Shown here: positions 17,602-26,770 of the stretch, in pieces
Numbering within the stretch: the first letter of the stretch is position 1
Layout: each line of letters starts with the position of its first letter
Assembly (NCBI RefSeq): GCF_014699055.1
Contig: NZ_JACXAC010000002.1
Coordinates: forward strand, 248,001 to 312,000
Source: Hymenobacter armeniacus
Lineage (GTDB): Bacteria > Bacteroidota > Bacteroidia > Cytophagales > Hymenobacteraceae
Direction: 5' to 3'
Length of the DNA stretch: 64,000 nt
Made by a program: the position numbers and the translations under genes
The notes under the pieces: model-generated
Seen by the model: only the letters and a program-made list of their open reading frames with translations
What the model was told of the DNA's origin: nothing
Database searches by the model: none

Positions 17602-18852
17602 ATGTCAACATTTTCTGCAAAAACGGCCCTGCTGGGCCTGCTGGCCGGGGGCCTGCTGTTTTCGTCCTGTCAGAAGCATGATGTGGCTGCGCCCAACCCA
17701 GCCGCGCCCGAGGCTATGCCCGTGCGGCCACTCACCGGTGCCGAGCGCAACACCGTGACCAGCGCCAACGATTTCGCCTTCCAGGCGTTTGGCGCGTTGC
17801 GCGCCGCCACGCCGGCCGACAACATTTGCATCTCGCCCTTGAGCATTTCGGCGGCCCTCACCATGGCCTACAACGGGGCCGACGGCTCCACCAAGGCCGC
17901 CATGAAGCAAACGCTGGGCTTCCAGCCGCTCACCGACCTGCAAATCAACGAGGCCTTCCAAAGTCTGTTTGCGCTGCTGGGCGGGCTCGACCCCAAGGTT
18001 ACTTTCACCACCGGCAACTCCATTTGGGTGGGGCAGCAGTACCAGCTACAGGCGCCGTTTGTGCAAACCAACCAGCAGTATTTTGGGGCCACGGTGCAGC
18101 CCGTGGCCTTCGGGGTGCCGGCCACCACCGCCCTCATCAACAATTGGGTGAACACCCAGACCCAGGGCAAGATTACCAGCATCCTCAACGGCACCAACCC
18201 CAACGACGTGATGTACCTCATCAACGCGCTCTACTTTAAAGGCGCCTGGACGTACCGCTTCGACCCGCAAAACACGCGCCCCGGGTCTTTTTTCTACGAA
18301 AACGGCACCTCGGCCACCAAGAGCTTCATGAGCCTGACCACCGGCCGCTACCGCCGCTACCGCGACGCCCAGCAGCTGGTGGTGGACCTGCCTTATGGCA
18401 ACCGGCGCTTTAGCATGACGCTCGTGGTGCCGCAGGGCCAGAACACGCTGGCCAGCGTAGCCGGCCGCCTCACCAACTCCCAACTTAACGCCTGGCTGGC
18501 CGCCACCGACTCGACCGGCCTGGAACTGCGGCTGCCCAAGTTCCAGCTGGCCTACGAGCAGAAGCTCAACGCCATGCTCACGCAGCTGGGCATGGGCGTG
18601 GCCTTCTCGGGCCAGGCCAACTTTGGCCGCATGCTGGCCGGTGGCTCCAGCGGCCTGGCCATCAGCGAAGTGAAGCACAAAACGTTTCTCGACGTGAACG
18701 AAGACGGCACCGAGGCGGCGGCCGTTACCTCGGTAGGAATTGTGGTGACTTCTTTGCCCCAGCCCACGTTTGTGGACCGGCCTTTCCTGTTTCTCATCCG
18801 CGAAAAATCGACGGGCAGCATCCTGTTTATGGGGCAGATGACGAATCCCTAG
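17602..18852 (+). CDS. Serpin lipoprotein (protease inhibitor)
   Basis: A 416-residue protein with a lipoprotein signal (LLAGGLLFSSC, Cys about residue 22), then a full serpin fold. Signatures include NICISPLSISAALTMAYNGA, NDVMYLINALYFKGAW and ISEVKHKTFLDVNEDGTEAA. The reactive-loop hinge GTEAAAVTS has small residues, as needed for inhibitory serpins. By standard numbering P1-P1' falls near Thr-Ser in VVTSLP, which would suit a target with small-residue preference. The C-terminus RPFLFLIREKSTGSILFMGQ is typical. Probably surface or periplasm anchored. ATG 17602 is chosen for the lipobox. Confidence 0.92.
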   Translation: MSTFSAKTALLGLLAGGLLFSSCQKHDVAAPNPAAPEAMPVRPLTGAERNTVTSANDFAFQAFGALRAATPADNICISPLSISAALTMAYNGADGSTKAAMKQTLGFQPLTDLQINEAFQSLFALLGGLDPKVTFTTGNSIWVGQQYQLQAPFVQTNQQYFGATVQPVAFGVPATTALINNWVNTQTQGKITSILNGTNPNDVMYLINALYFKGAWTYRFDPQNTRPGSFFYENGTSATKSFMSLTTGRYRRYRDAQQLVVDLPYGNRRFSMTLVVPQGQNTLASVAGRLTNSQLNAWLAATDSTGLELRLPKFQLAYEQKLNAMLTQLGMGVAFSGQANFGRMLAGGSSGLAISEVKHKTFLDVNEDGTEAAAVTSVGIVVTSLPQPTFVDRPFLFLIREKSTGSILFMGQMTNP

Positions 18853-18930
18853 ACGCCGCGCTGCCCACGCGCGTTTGCTGAAGCCACCATGCAGCGGCTT
18901 GTGGTTTAATATGCAGCATAGGGCATCATG

Positions 18931-18977
18931 AGCCGTAAAAAAGCCCCGCCATTAGCTGGCGGGGCTTTTTTACGGCT
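18931..18977. terminator. Bidirectional terminator
   Basis: Perfect 20-bp arms (18931-18950 and 18958-18977) with A- and T-runs inside the stem and a 7-base loop. It lies between the convergent serpin and response-regulator genes. Confidence 0.85.
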
Positions 18978-18990
18978 TGGCAAGTGACTA

Positions 18991-19410
18991 TCAGCAGGCG
19001 CGCTGGCGCTGGAAGTGCAGCCGCAGCACGGTGTCTAGTTTTTCCTGGGTCAGGGGTTTGTTGATGCGGCCGGCCGCGGGCAGGCCGTCGAGGCGGGTGA
19101 GGTCGCGCGCGTCCATGGAGGTGGTGAGGACTACCACGGTGGTGGCGTGGCGCTGGGCCGGCGGCAGCCGCTGAAACGCCTCCAAAAACTCAATGCCATT
19201 CATCACCGGCATCTGGATGTCGAGCAGAATGAGGGAGGGATAGTGGGGCTGCGGCCCGGCGCCCGACTGCTGCAACACGGCCAGCGCCTGCTGTCCGTTT
19301 TCGGCCACCAGAATGCGCTCGGCCACGTCGTGGCGCTTAAGCAGGCGTTCGTTGAGGAAGTTATTGGTCGCGTCGTCATCGACCAGCAGCACGCTGGAAA
19401 GGGTGGGCAT
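18991..19410 (-). CDS. Single-domain response regulator
   Basis: A 139-residue CheY-like receiver: acidic pocket VLLVDDDATNN, phospho-acceptor Asp in LILLDIQMPVMNG, Thr in VVVLTTS and Lys in GRINKPLT. There is no output domain, so it must act through another protein. ATG 19410 is preferred over an upstream TTG. It starts 33 bp after the histidine kinase gene stops, so the two form a two-component pair. Confidence 0.92.
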   Translation of the reverse strand: MPTLSSVLLVDDDATNNFLNERLLKRHDVAERILVAENGQQALAVLQQSGAGPQPHYPSLILLDIQMPVMNGIEFLEAFQRLPPAQRHATTVVVLTTSMDARDLTRLDGLPAAGRINKPLTQEKLDTVLRLHFQRQRAC

Positions 19411-19443
19411 AGCTCCCAACTACGCAAGGGCACGCGGCTGGGT

Positions 19444-22011
19444 TCAGGCCAAATTGGGCAGCACCACCGTGAACGTGGAGCCCTGGCCGGGCTGGCTGTG
19501 CACGCGCACGGTGCCGCCGGCGTTTTCGGCCATGCGCTTCACCATGTAGAGGCCCACGCCGGTGCCCGGCACGTGGGTGTGCAGGCGCCGAAACATCACA
19601 AACAGCTTGGCTTGCTCCTCGTCGCTGAGGCCCAGGCCGTTGTCCTGCACTTCCAGCAGCACCTGGCCGTTGGGGCAGGTGGCGTGCAGCGTCACTTCCG
19701 GCGGGTGGCCGGGGCGGTGGTACTTCACGGCGTTGGAGAGCAGGTTGTAGAGAATGCTGCGCAGGTTTTTGGGCGAGAAGCGCACGGTGGGGCAGGCGCT
19801 CACGTCCACGCGGAGCTGGCCGCCGGTGGCGGCCAGGGCGGGGGCCAGGTCCTGGCGCACGGCTTCGGCCAGGGCGGCCAGGTCCACGGCTTCGGCGGGC
19901 TCGGCGTGGGCCAGCTGCAGCTTGCTCACGTCGGTGAGGTGCACCAGCGTGCGCTGGAAGCGGGCCACCGACGCGTGCATGAGGCTGAGCAGGTGGGTCA
20001 CGTCGGCGTCGTGCCGCACGGGGGCGGGCAGCTGCTCTTCCAGGGCCAGCAGCAGGCCTTCGATGTTGGCAATGGGCGCGCGCAAGTCGTGCGAGGCCGT
20101 GTACACGAAGGTGTCGAGGTCCACGTTGGCGTGGCTGAGGCGGTCGTTGGTGTCGCGCAGCTCGTCGTTGGCGGCCAGCATTTCTTCGTTGATGGCGGCC
20201 AGCTCCTCGTTCAGCTCCTGCACCTGCTGATGGGCCTGCACCTGCTCGGTCACGTCCGTCACCAGGGAGTAAAAGCCCAGCACTTCGCCGCGGTGCACGT
20301 CGGGGATGTAGTCGGTGCGGATGTGCCGCACGAAGTCTTTGCGGTAAGGCATCCGGGCCTCGAAAGAAAGGCGCTCGCCGGCCAGGGCGCGGGTCATGTA
20401 GGCTTCGGTGGCGGCATATGCCTCCTCGCCCACCACCTCCCGCACGGGCCGGCCCAGCAGCAGGGCCGGGTCGCGGTTGAACCAGGTGCGGTAGGCGTGG
20501 TTGGTGAACTGGTAGCGCCGCTCGCGGTCGACGTAGGCAATGAGCACGGGCAGGGCATCGGTGAGCAGGCGCAGGCGCTGGGCCGTGTCTTCGGTGGCCT
20601 GGCGGGCGCGCATCTTATCGGTCGAATCGACGATAAAAGCCAGGATGCCGGTGGTGCGCCCCCGTTCGTCGTGCAGCGGTTGGTACACGAAATCGACGTA
20701 AACCTGCTTCGTGCGCCCGGTGGCCGGATTGAACAGCTCGGCGGCCATCTCCTTGCCCACAAACGGCTGCCCCGTGGCATACACCTGGTCGAGCAGGGCC
20801 ACGAAGCCCTGCGACACTACCTCCGGAAACGCCTGCGCCACGGTGAGCCCCAACTGGGTCCGGTCGCCCGAAAGCTGCTGGTACGGCTGGTTGAAGAAAG
20901 TATAGCGGTGGTCCGGGCCTGCGAGCGTGGCAATGGAAGCCGGCACTTGCTCCAGAATCTGGCGCAGCAGGGCTTGCTGCTGCTGCACCTCGCGGGTGCG
21001 CGCGGCCACGCGGGCCTCCAGCTCCTGGTTGAGGTCGAAGAGGGCCTGCTGCGACCGGGCCAGCTCGGTGTTGGACGTCAAAAACTCGTCGTTGCTGGCC
21101 CGCAGCTCCTCGTTGATGGCGGCCAGCTCCTCGTTCAGCTCCTGCACGCGCTGGCGGGCGCGCACCTGCTCCGTGATTTCCACGGCAATGTCGACCACGC
21201 CCAGCACCTCGCCGCGCGGCCCCAGCAGCGGCTGGTACACAAAATCATAGTACGTGGTTTGCACCTGCCCGTCGCGCAGGAGCTGGGCCGGGGTTTCGCG
21301 GCCCGTCACCGGCTCCCGCGTGGTCATCACCTGGCGCAGCAGCTCGTCGAAGCCTTGGCCGCGCAGCTCGGGCAAGGCGTCGAGCAGGGGCTGGCCAAGC
21401 AGTTGCTCCGGCGAGCGTTGCCAGATGGTGCACACCTCCGGGTTGGCCGCCGTGATGCGCAGCTCCGGCCCCTGAAACAGCGCAAAGGCCACCGGCGCCT
21501 GCATGAGCACCGCCTGCAGCATGTTGCGCTCGCGCTCGGCCGCGGCGCGGGCCTCCAACTCGCGGGCCTGGCTGGCGCGCAGCTCCTGCTCGGCAGAAGT
21601 GCGCAGCTGGGCGCTGGTGTCTTCGAAGCTCACCACCAGCACCTCGCCCAGGCGCTGGGCCACCAGCACGTAGTAGCCGTCGAGGCCGTCGTGCTGGTAG
21701 TTGTTTTGGCGGCGCGCCAGCTGCCCCGAGAGAAAGGCGTCGCGGTAGAACTGAAACACGCCGGCGACTTCGGCCGTGGGGTACAGCCCCAGAAACGACT
21801 CGGCCGAGCCCGAGGGCACCCGCAGCAGGCGCTGGGCGGTGGCGTTGATGTGCACCACGGCCAGGTCGACGATGGTGCCGGAACCGGCGGCATCGTAGAG
21901 CGGCCGCAGCAGCAGCACGCCGCTCGTCGAAATGTCGAGCAGCACGCGCAGCAGGTCTTCCGCAGGGGGGAGGCCGGGCGGCAGCGCGGACGGGGGCAGG
22001 TCTGGCATCAT
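19444..22011 (-). CDS. Multi-PAS sensor histidine kinase
   Basis: An 855-residue soluble kinase without membrane segments. It has four PAS-like domains (about residues 20-130, 165-285, 345-460 and 470-590) separated by coiled coils that reuse QELNEELAAINEE. A HisKA domain has phospho-acceptor His641 in YTASHDLRAPI. The HATPase_c domain has N box NLLSNAVKYH, G1 DNGLGL and G2 GTGVGLYMVKR. The PAS ligand is unknown. It is transcribed together with the single-domain response regulator 33 bp downstream. Confidence 0.92.
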   Translation of the reverse strand: MMPDLPPSALPPGLPPAEDLLRVLLDISTSGVLLLRPLYDAAGSGTIVDLAVVHINATAQRLLRVPSGSAESFLGLYPTAEVAGVFQFYRDAFLSGQLARRQNNYQHDGLDGYYVLVAQRLGEVLVVSFEDTSAQLRTSAEQELRASQARELEARAAAERERNMLQAVLMQAPVAFALFQGPELRITAANPEVCTIWQRSPEQLLGQPLLDALPELRGQGFDELLRQVMTTREPVTGRETPAQLLRDGQVQTTYYDFVYQPLLGPRGEVLGVVDIAVEITEQVRARQRVQELNEELAAINEELRASNDEFLTSNTELARSQQALFDLNQELEARVAARTREVQQQQALLRQILEQVPASIATLAGPDHRYTFFNQPYQQLSGDRTQLGLTVAQAFPEVVSQGFVALLDQVYATGQPFVGKEMAAELFNPATGRTKQVYVDFVYQPLHDERGRTTGILAFIVDSTDKMRARQATEDTAQRLRLLTDALPVLIAYVDRERRYQFTNHAYRTWFNRDPALLLGRPVREVVGEEAYAATEAYMTRALAGERLSFEARMPYRKDFVRHIRTDYIPDVHRGEVLGFYSLVTDVTEQVQAHQQVQELNEELAAINEEMLAANDELRDTNDRLSHANVDLDTFVYTASHDLRAPIANIEGLLLALEEQLPAPVRHDADVTHLLSLMHASVARFQRTLVHLTDVSKLQLAHAEPAEAVDLAALAEAVRQDLAPALAATGGQLRVDVSACPTVRFSPKNLRSILYNLLSNAVKYHRPGHPPEVTLHATCPNGQVLLEVQDNGLGLSDEEQAKLFVMFRRLHTHVPGTGVGLYMVKRMAENAGGTVRVHSQPGQGSTFTVVLPNLA

Positions 22012-22112
22012 GGCGTGGCAAAGCCGGCAATGCTCCGGCAGGGTGAGTCGGCGGCAGGGTAGAATAGGGGCTTACGCAACGGCGGGCAGTGCGGCGGTGT
22101 TTGCGCCGGGGA

Positions 22113-22475
22113 TTAGCCTCGCTCCACAAAAATGAGGCGGTTGCTGAACGGGTCGACCACCGTCATTTCCAGGGCCGTAGGGTCGTAGAACGGCGTTTCC
22201 AGGCTGGGGCGGTTGTACTTGTAGGGCTGGGCCAGCAGCTGCTTGTGGAAGGAGGCCAGGTGCTCAAAATCGTCGATAAACACCCGCGCTCCGGGCGAGG
22301 CGTCGCCGTGGTGCTCGGAAAGGTGCAGCGTGATGTCAGCGCGCGTCACCTGCAGGTAGGCCGGGCTGCCCGCCGGCCGGTGTTCCCAATCGATGCGAAA
22401 GCCCAGCCAGTTGAGGTAAAACTCCAGGGCTTTGTCGTAATCAAAAATGCGGAGAATGGGCTTAACGGTGGCCAT
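22113..22475 (-). CDS. Glyoxalase-superfamily protein
   Basis: A 120-residue VOC-fold protein beginning MATVKPILRIFDYDKALEFY, with DITLHLSEHHGDASPG in the middle and MTVVDPFSNRLIFVERG at the end. This matches the glyoxalase-superfamily/bleomycin-resistance protein group, in which the HLSEHHGD motif is well conserved. It starts 3 bp after the zinc-ribbon gene stops, so the two are co-transcribed. The substrate is unknown. Confidence 0.88.
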   Translation of the reverse strand: MATVKPILRIFDYDKALEFYLNWLGFRIDWEHRPAGSPAYLQVTRADITLHLSEHHGDASPGARVFIDDFEHLASFHKQLLAQPYKYNRPSLETPFYDPTALEMTVVDPFSNRLIFVERG

Positions 22476-22478
22476 AGC

Positions 22479-23126
22479 CTAATTTTTGGTGCCGCACTCG
22501 GCGCAAAACTTTTGCTCGGGTTTCAGGGCTTCGCCGCAGCCGGTGCAGTGGCGGGCCTGGGTGTTGGCGGCGGGGTTGGGCGTGCCGCAGCTGCCGCAAA
22601 ATTTTTGGTCGGCCGAGAGCTTGGCCTGGCAATTGGGGCACTGCAGCAGGGCGTCGCGGTTCAGAAAGTCGAGGTGCTGGGTGTAGTCCTGGGCGCGGGT
22701 TTTTTGGCGAATCTGCTCCTGGGCGGCCTGGGCCTGGTGGGCGCGCAGCTCCTCCTGCTCGTCGGGGGCGCAGGTTTCGCAGAGGCCGGCGCTGTGGTTC
22801 CAGCAGGCATCGGGGCACACCCAGTGGCCGCAGCGGGTGCACTGCTTGAACTGCTGCTTGCCCTCGGCCACGGCCGTTTCGAGGGCCGCGTCGTGGGCCT
22901 TGCCGCCCACCGCGCGCTGAATGTGGTATGCGGCATTCTCGGCCCCGCCAAGCCCGCCAAACAGGCTGCCGGCCGCCTGCAGCAGGCTCCCCGCAATGCC
23001 GATGGCGTTGGGCTGAAACCGCGACATGTAGCCGTTGTGGCACCGGTCGCAGTGAAACTTGAACTGGAAGCCTTTGTCGGTCGAAAGGTCGTCGTAGTTG
23101 GCAACGAACTGAATCAGGGTGCTCAT
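22479..23126 (-). CDS. Multi-zinc-ribbon protein
   Basis: A 215-residue protein with five CxxC pairs or clusters: FHCDRCHNGYM, KQCTRCGHWVCPDACW, LCETCAPDEQ, LQCPNCQAKL...FCGSCGTPN, and HCTGCGEAL...FCAECGTKN. The last two are classical zinc-ribbon knuckles. The middle contains a Gly/Ala helix (IAGSLLQAAGSLFGGLGGAE) that could touch a membrane. No catalytic residues are seen, so it is probably a zinc-bound adaptor. ATG 23126 is chosen; the upstream in-frame Met would overlap the divergent regulator's upstream region. Confidence 0.75.
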   Translation of the reverse strand: MSTLIQFVANYDDLSTDKGFQFKFHCDRCHNGYMSRFQPNAIGIAGSLLQAAGSLFGGLGGAENAAYHIQRAVGGKAHDAALETAVAEGKQQFKQCTRCGHWVCPDACWNHSAGLCETCAPDEQEELRAHQAQAAQEQIRQKTRAQDYTQHLDFLNRDALLQCPNCQAKLSADQKFCGSCGTPNPAANTQARHCTGCGEALKPEQKFCAECGTKN

Positions 23127-23265
23127 AGCAGAAGGTGGAAAGGTGGCACGGGCAAAAGTAGGGAGAGCCATGGAGTTGGAGCGGTGGCTAGCTTCGCTTG
23201 GCGCCCCGGCGGCTGTATCGCGGCGCGTTCAGTATCATTACGGCCTGCTTTTGCCCCGTTGCGCC

Positions 23266-23865
23266 ATGCCCACTGCCCCACCCGTTGCCGAGTTGCTGCG
23301 CCTGCACATGGCCCGGTTTGTGGCCCTGAGCGACGACGACTGGGGCCTGCTGGCGCCGCACCTGCAGCTGCGGCGCCTGAAAAAGCACGAGTTGTTTGCG
23401 CAGGAAGGACGCGTGGCCGGCGAAGTAGCGTTTGTGCTGGACGGCATGTTCCGGCAGTTTTACACTAAAGACGGGGAGGAGCGCACCACCTATTTCTACT
23501 TCGAAAACCACCTGATGAGTGCCTATGGCAGCTGCATCAGCGGCCGTCCCTCCCTGCTCACCATCGAGGCCCTGAGCGACGCCCGCCTGCTTTGCTTTCC
23601 CTACGCGGTGCTGGCGGCGCTGTTTGAGCAGCGCCCGGCCTGGCAGAAATTTGGGCGGCTGGTGGCCGAATACCTCGGCCTGGGCCTCGAAGACCGCATG
23701 GTGAGCCTGCTGCTGCTCAGCCCCGAGGAGCGCTACCGCGACTTGCTGACCGGCCCCCGGAAAAAAATACTGGAACGCGTGCCCCAGCACTACATCGCCA
23801 ACTACCTCGGCATCACGCCGGTGAGCCTGAGCCGCATTCGCAACCGCGTGGCCAAGGGCCGGTAG
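23266..23865 (+). CDS. Crp/Fnr-family transcriptional regulator
   Basis: A 199-residue protein. The cyclic-nucleotide-binding-like barrel (about 20-120) contains HELFAQEGRVAGEVAFVLDG, then FRQFYTKDGEERTTYFYFEN, as in Bacteroidota Crp/Fnr proteins that lack the cAMP-contact residues. The C-terminal helix-turn-helix includes VPQHYIANYLGITPVSLSRIRNR. ATG 23266 gives the usual family length. The SRPBCC gene follows 98 bp later and is a plausible target or co-transcribed partner. Confidence 0.9.
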   Translation: MPTAPPVAELLRLHMARFVALSDDDWGLLAPHLQLRRLKKHELFAQEGRVAGEVAFVLDGMFRQFYTKDGEERTTYFYFENHLMSAYGSCISGRPSLLTIEALSDARLLCFPYAVLAALFEQRPAWQKFGRLVAEYLGLGLEDRMVSLLLLSPEERYRDLLTGPRKKILERVPQHYIANYLGITPVSLSRIRNRVAKGR

Positions 23866-23963
23866 CCGCGGGGCGGTTGGTTTTCTTATCTTTTGTTATC
23901 GTGGGCCAGGGGCCGGCGGGAGGAATTTTGAGCCAGTCATTCACCTCCCAATCCCTCAGCGCC

Positions 23964-24401
23964 ATGAACGTTCTTACCAACCCCAGCGCGCCGGTCCAAA
24001 CCCGGCAACGCCTCGTCATCAACGCCGCTCCGGCCCGGGTGTGGGCCGTGCTCACCCACATCGACGGCTGGGCCGCCTGGCAGCCCGACATCAAGCGGCC
24101 CCACCTGCGCGGCCCCCTACAGGTGGGCACCCCGTTCAGCTGGAAATCCAGCGGCGTGGGCATTCGCTCGGAGCTGCACACGGTGGCGCCGGCCGCCGAG
24201 TTTGGCTGGACCGGCCACTCCCTGGGCACGTTTGCCATCCACAACTGGACGCTGAAAGCCGTGCCCGGCGGCACCGAGGTAACCGTGGACGAAACCATGG
24301 AGGGCCTGCTGGCCCGCTTGCTGAAAGGCCCCCTCACCCGCGGCCTCGCCCAGGGTACGCAGCAGTGGCTGGCCCGGCTGAAGGCCGAAGCCGAGAAGTA
24401 G
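23964..24401 (+). CDS. SRPBCC-family (START-like) protein
   Basis: A 145-residue protein: RQRLVINAAPARVWAVLTHI at the N-terminus, GWAAWQPDIKRPHLRGP, then a long C-terminal helix LLARLLKGPLTRGLAQGTQQ. This is the polyketide-cyclase/START helix-grip fold, which binds a hydrophobic ligand; the ligand is unknown. ATG 23964 is chosen where homology-like sequence starts. It is co-directional with the Crp/Fnr gene. Confidence 0.85.
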   Translation: MNVLTNPSAPVQTRQRLVINAAPARVWAVLTHIDGWAAWQPDIKRPHLRGPLQVGTPFSWKSSGVGIRSELHTVAPAAEFGWTGHSLGTFAIHNWTLKAVPGGTEVTVDETMEGLLARLLKGPLTRGLAQGTQQWLARLKAEAEK

Positions 24402-24556
24402 GGCCACGCCGGTGCAAGCCGGCCGGATGGGCTGGCAACCGCCGCCTTCCAAAGAATCGGGCTGGCCGCGCAACCTCGCCGCGGCCCCGCCGGTCAGGGC
24501 TTCGAACGGGAGGAGCCGGCTGGCCTCGCCCGCGCCTCACCTCTTTTTTCTTTTTT

Positions 24557-24940
24557 ATGCGAGTGAAGTACCTGTTTTCGCTGGGCCTGCTGGCTGGCCT
24601 GAGCGCAGCCAGCGGCCTGGCCGGCTGCACCGAAAAAGCCGATGTGGCCCCCGAAGCGCCCTGCGGCACCACCGCCACGGTGCGCCTGTGCCTGGGCAAC
24701 ACCCTGATGTGCCCCACCGAGCACACCACGCTAGTGCTGGCCGACGGCACCCGGCTGCGCCCCCGCGGCCCGCTGTGGGAGGCTTACCTGCCGCAGCAGG
24801 CCAATGGCGCTACCCTACGCATTGGCTACACCCGCGGGGCTACGCTGCCGGCCGGCGACATCGCCGACGTGGAGGCCACCATCACCTGCCTGGAGTACCC
24901 CGTGATGCGTTGCGGCACACCCTCGCCCGGCGGGTGGTGA
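24557..24940 (+). CDS. Small Cys-rich lipoprotein
   Basis: A 127-residue protein with lipobox GLAGC (Cys about residue 24). The mature part has five further Cys (APCGTTATVRLC, TLMCPTEH, ITCLEYPVMRC), suggesting disulfides. Beta-strand pattern with VLADGTRLRPRGPLWEAYLP. The family is not recognised. The start ATG 24557 begins the signal sequence; the longer open frame upstream is a shadow of the SRPBCC gene. Confidence 0.65.
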   Translation: MRVKYLFSLGLLAGLSAASGLAGCTEKADVAPEAPCGTTATVRLCLGNTLMCPTEHTTLVLADGTRLRPRGPLWEAYLPQQANGATLRIGYTRGATLPAGDIADVEATITCLEYPVMRCGTPSPGGW

Positions 24941-25032
24941 GAGGGGCGGTAGGAAGACGGGATGAAGGGCGCAACTCAACGACTGCGTTGGGAGTACATC
25001 GAGAACAAGCTGTTCCACCTTTCCTCTTCCAC

Positions 25033-25383
25033 ATGGCTACCTCCCACACCCCCGACGCCGGCGACATTTACGCCACCTTCAAGCAAGACGTGAACATGAC
25101 CGCCAGCGAGCTGGAAAAATGGCTGAAAACCGACGAATCCAAGTCGGTGGGCCAAGACAGCGGCGATGGCACCAGCATTGGCCGCCACTCCGGCGAGCAC
25201 ATTGTTGACATTCTGCACAAGAAGAAGGCCGACCTCACGCCCGCCGACGAAGCCCACATGCACAAGGTGCACAGCTACGTGGCCCGGCACTCGGTCCAGG
25301 GCCCGCACGACAAAAAAGACATCGAAACTTCGCGCTGGCGTTACTCCCTTATGAACTGGGGCCACGACCCGCTGAAGAAGTAA
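25033..25383 (+). CDS. DUF3140-domain protein
   Basis: A 116-residue protein with the DUF3140 pattern: FKQDVNMTASELEKWLKTDE, then SIGRHSGEHIVDILHKKKAD, then HMHKVHSYVARH and TSRWRYSLMNWGHDPLK. Members are small soluble proteins of unknown function, often seen in stress-related settings. ATG 25033 gives the standard family length. A strong terminator follows. Confidence 0.88.
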   Translation: MATSHTPDAGDIYATFKQDVNMTASELEKWLKTDESKSVGQDSGDGTSIGRHSGEHIVDILHKKKADLTPADEAHMHKVHSYVARHSVQGPHDKKDIETSRWRYSLMNWGHDPLKK

Positions 25384-25386
25384 ACC

Positions 25387-25422
25387 AAAAAAGCCCCATC
25401 CAGCACGGATGGGGCTTTTTTT
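25387..25422. terminator. Bidirectional terminator
   Basis: AAAAAAGCCCCATCC pairs with GGATGGGGCTTTTTT. It serves the DUF3140 gene (plus) and the GH28 gene (minus), which converge here. Confidence 0.85.
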
Positions 25423-25444
25423 AGGTCGTTTCAGGGAGCCGGCG

Positions 25445-26770
25445 TCAATCTGGCTTGAGCGGCGTGGCGGCTGGGGCGGCCGTGCCCGCGGCGCCGGTTT
25501 TCAGGGCAGCGCCGTTGAGAGTCACGTTGTCGAATTTCACGTCGGCGTACTTGTTGGGGAAGGCGGCCTGGTCGGCGGTGGCGGTCACGTTTTTGAAGGC
25601 GATGTTGCTCACCTTGTCGGTGGGGTTGCCGTTCAGGACCGCAAACTGCTTGCACTTCACTTTCACGTTGGCCACGGTGATGTTGCGGATGGTGCCGAAG
25701 GGCTTTTCGGTGCTGCCGGCCATGTTGAAAAACTGCGTCCAGGGCGAGAGCGTGACGATGGTGCCGCACTTGCCCGTGATGCCGTCGACGGTGATGTTTT
25801 CGTAGACCTGGTAGGTGTCGGGGCGCATTTTGAAGAGCAGCACGGGCCGCTCGTTGTCCATGCGGCAGTTGCGCATGGTGATGCGGTTGGCGTGAATGCA
25901 CTCGCTGCCGCAGGTGAGGGCCGCGTGCACTTCGCCAAAAGTGCAGTTCTCAATCAGCACGTCTTCGATGGGGCCGTTTTCGGGCAGCTTCTGGGCGGTG
26001 GGGCCTTTGCCGCCCTTGATGGCGATGCCGTCGTCGTTGACGGAGATGTAGCAGTTGCGCACGGTCACCTTGCGGCACACGTCGATGTCGATGGCGTCGG
26101 TGCTGGGCGCCTTCACCGGCCGGAACGGCGAGCGGATGTCGCAGCCGTCGATGAGCACGTTGTTGGACTGGTAGAGGTGGGTGGTCCAGAAGCCGGCGTT
26201 GTGCAGCTTCACGTTTTTGATGGTCACGTTGTTGGAGCCCCAGATGAACACTAGGCGCGGGCGGTGCACCTCCAGGTTGGTGGCGTACTTGCCCAGCTTC
26301 TGCATCGAGTCGCGGTAAAACCAGAACCGCTTCCAGAACTTCAATCCGTTGCCGTCGATGGTGCCGGGCCCGCTGATGGTGAAGCCGTTCACTTGCTTGG
26401 CGTTCACCAGGGCGGCGTAGTAGTCCAGCTTCTGGCCTTCCATGCGCGAGGGCACTAAGGGGTAGTCGGCAATGTTATCGGAGCCCTTCAGCTTGGCGCC
26501 GGCCTGCAGGCGCAGGTGGGTATTGGGCTTGAAAAACAGGGCGCCGCTCAAAAACACGCCCTTGGGCACCACCACGGTGCCGCCGCCAGCCGCGCTGGCC
26601 TTGTCGATGACCTGCTGAATGGCTTGGGTGCTGAGCTTGGTGCTGTCGGTGCCGGCTCCATATTGCGTGATGACGTAGTCTTTGGGGCCAGCAGGCGTTT
26701 TCGGGGGCGCGGGGGCGTGCAGCGAAAAAGCCGCCAGACAGGCCGCCAGCGGCGCAAGGAGAAGTTTCAT
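25445..26770 (-). CDS. Glycoside hydrolase family 28 (polygalacturonase-like)
   Basis: A 441-residue secreted protein: signal peptide to about residue 20, then a right-handed beta-helix. Catalytic-region motifs of GH28 are visible: STDAIDIDV (the NTD-like Asp), VNDDGIAIKGG (the DD pair) and CGSECIHANR (the position of the family His). It probably cleaves pectic or rhamnogalacturonan-type chains in the periplasm or outside the cell. The usual G-H-G is replaced by an E-C-I-H form, as in several bacterial exo-acting members. No SusC/SusD or other pectin genes lie nearby, so it is an isolated enzyme. Confidence 0.88.
   Translation of the reverse strand: MKLLLAPLAACLAAFSLHAPAPPKTPAGPKDYVITQYGAGTDSTKLSTQAIQQVIDKASAAGGGTVVVPKGVFLSGALFFKPNTHLRLQAGAKLKGSDNIADYPLVPSRMEGQKLDYYAALVNAKQVNGFTISGPGTIDGNGLKFWKRFWFYRDSMQKLGKYATNLEVHRPRLVFIWGSNNVTIKNVKLHNAGFWTTHLYQSNNVLIDGCDIRSPFRPVKAPSTDAIDIDVCRKVTVRNCYISVNDDGIAIKGGKGPTAQKLPENGPIEDVLIENCTFGEVHAALTCGSECIHANRITMRNCRMDNERPVLLFKMRPDTYQVYENITVDGITGKCGTIVTLSPWTQFFNMAGSTEKPFGTIRNITVANVKVKCKQFAVLNGNPTDKVSNIAFKNVTATADQAAFPNKYADVKFDNVTLNGAALKTGAAGTAAPAATPLKPD

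Noticed and set aside
19147..22062. 971-codon plus-strand open frame opposite the histidine kinase
   Set aside because: Gly/His/Leu-rich shadow. The minus strand encodes PAS, HisKA and HATPase domains with intact motifs.
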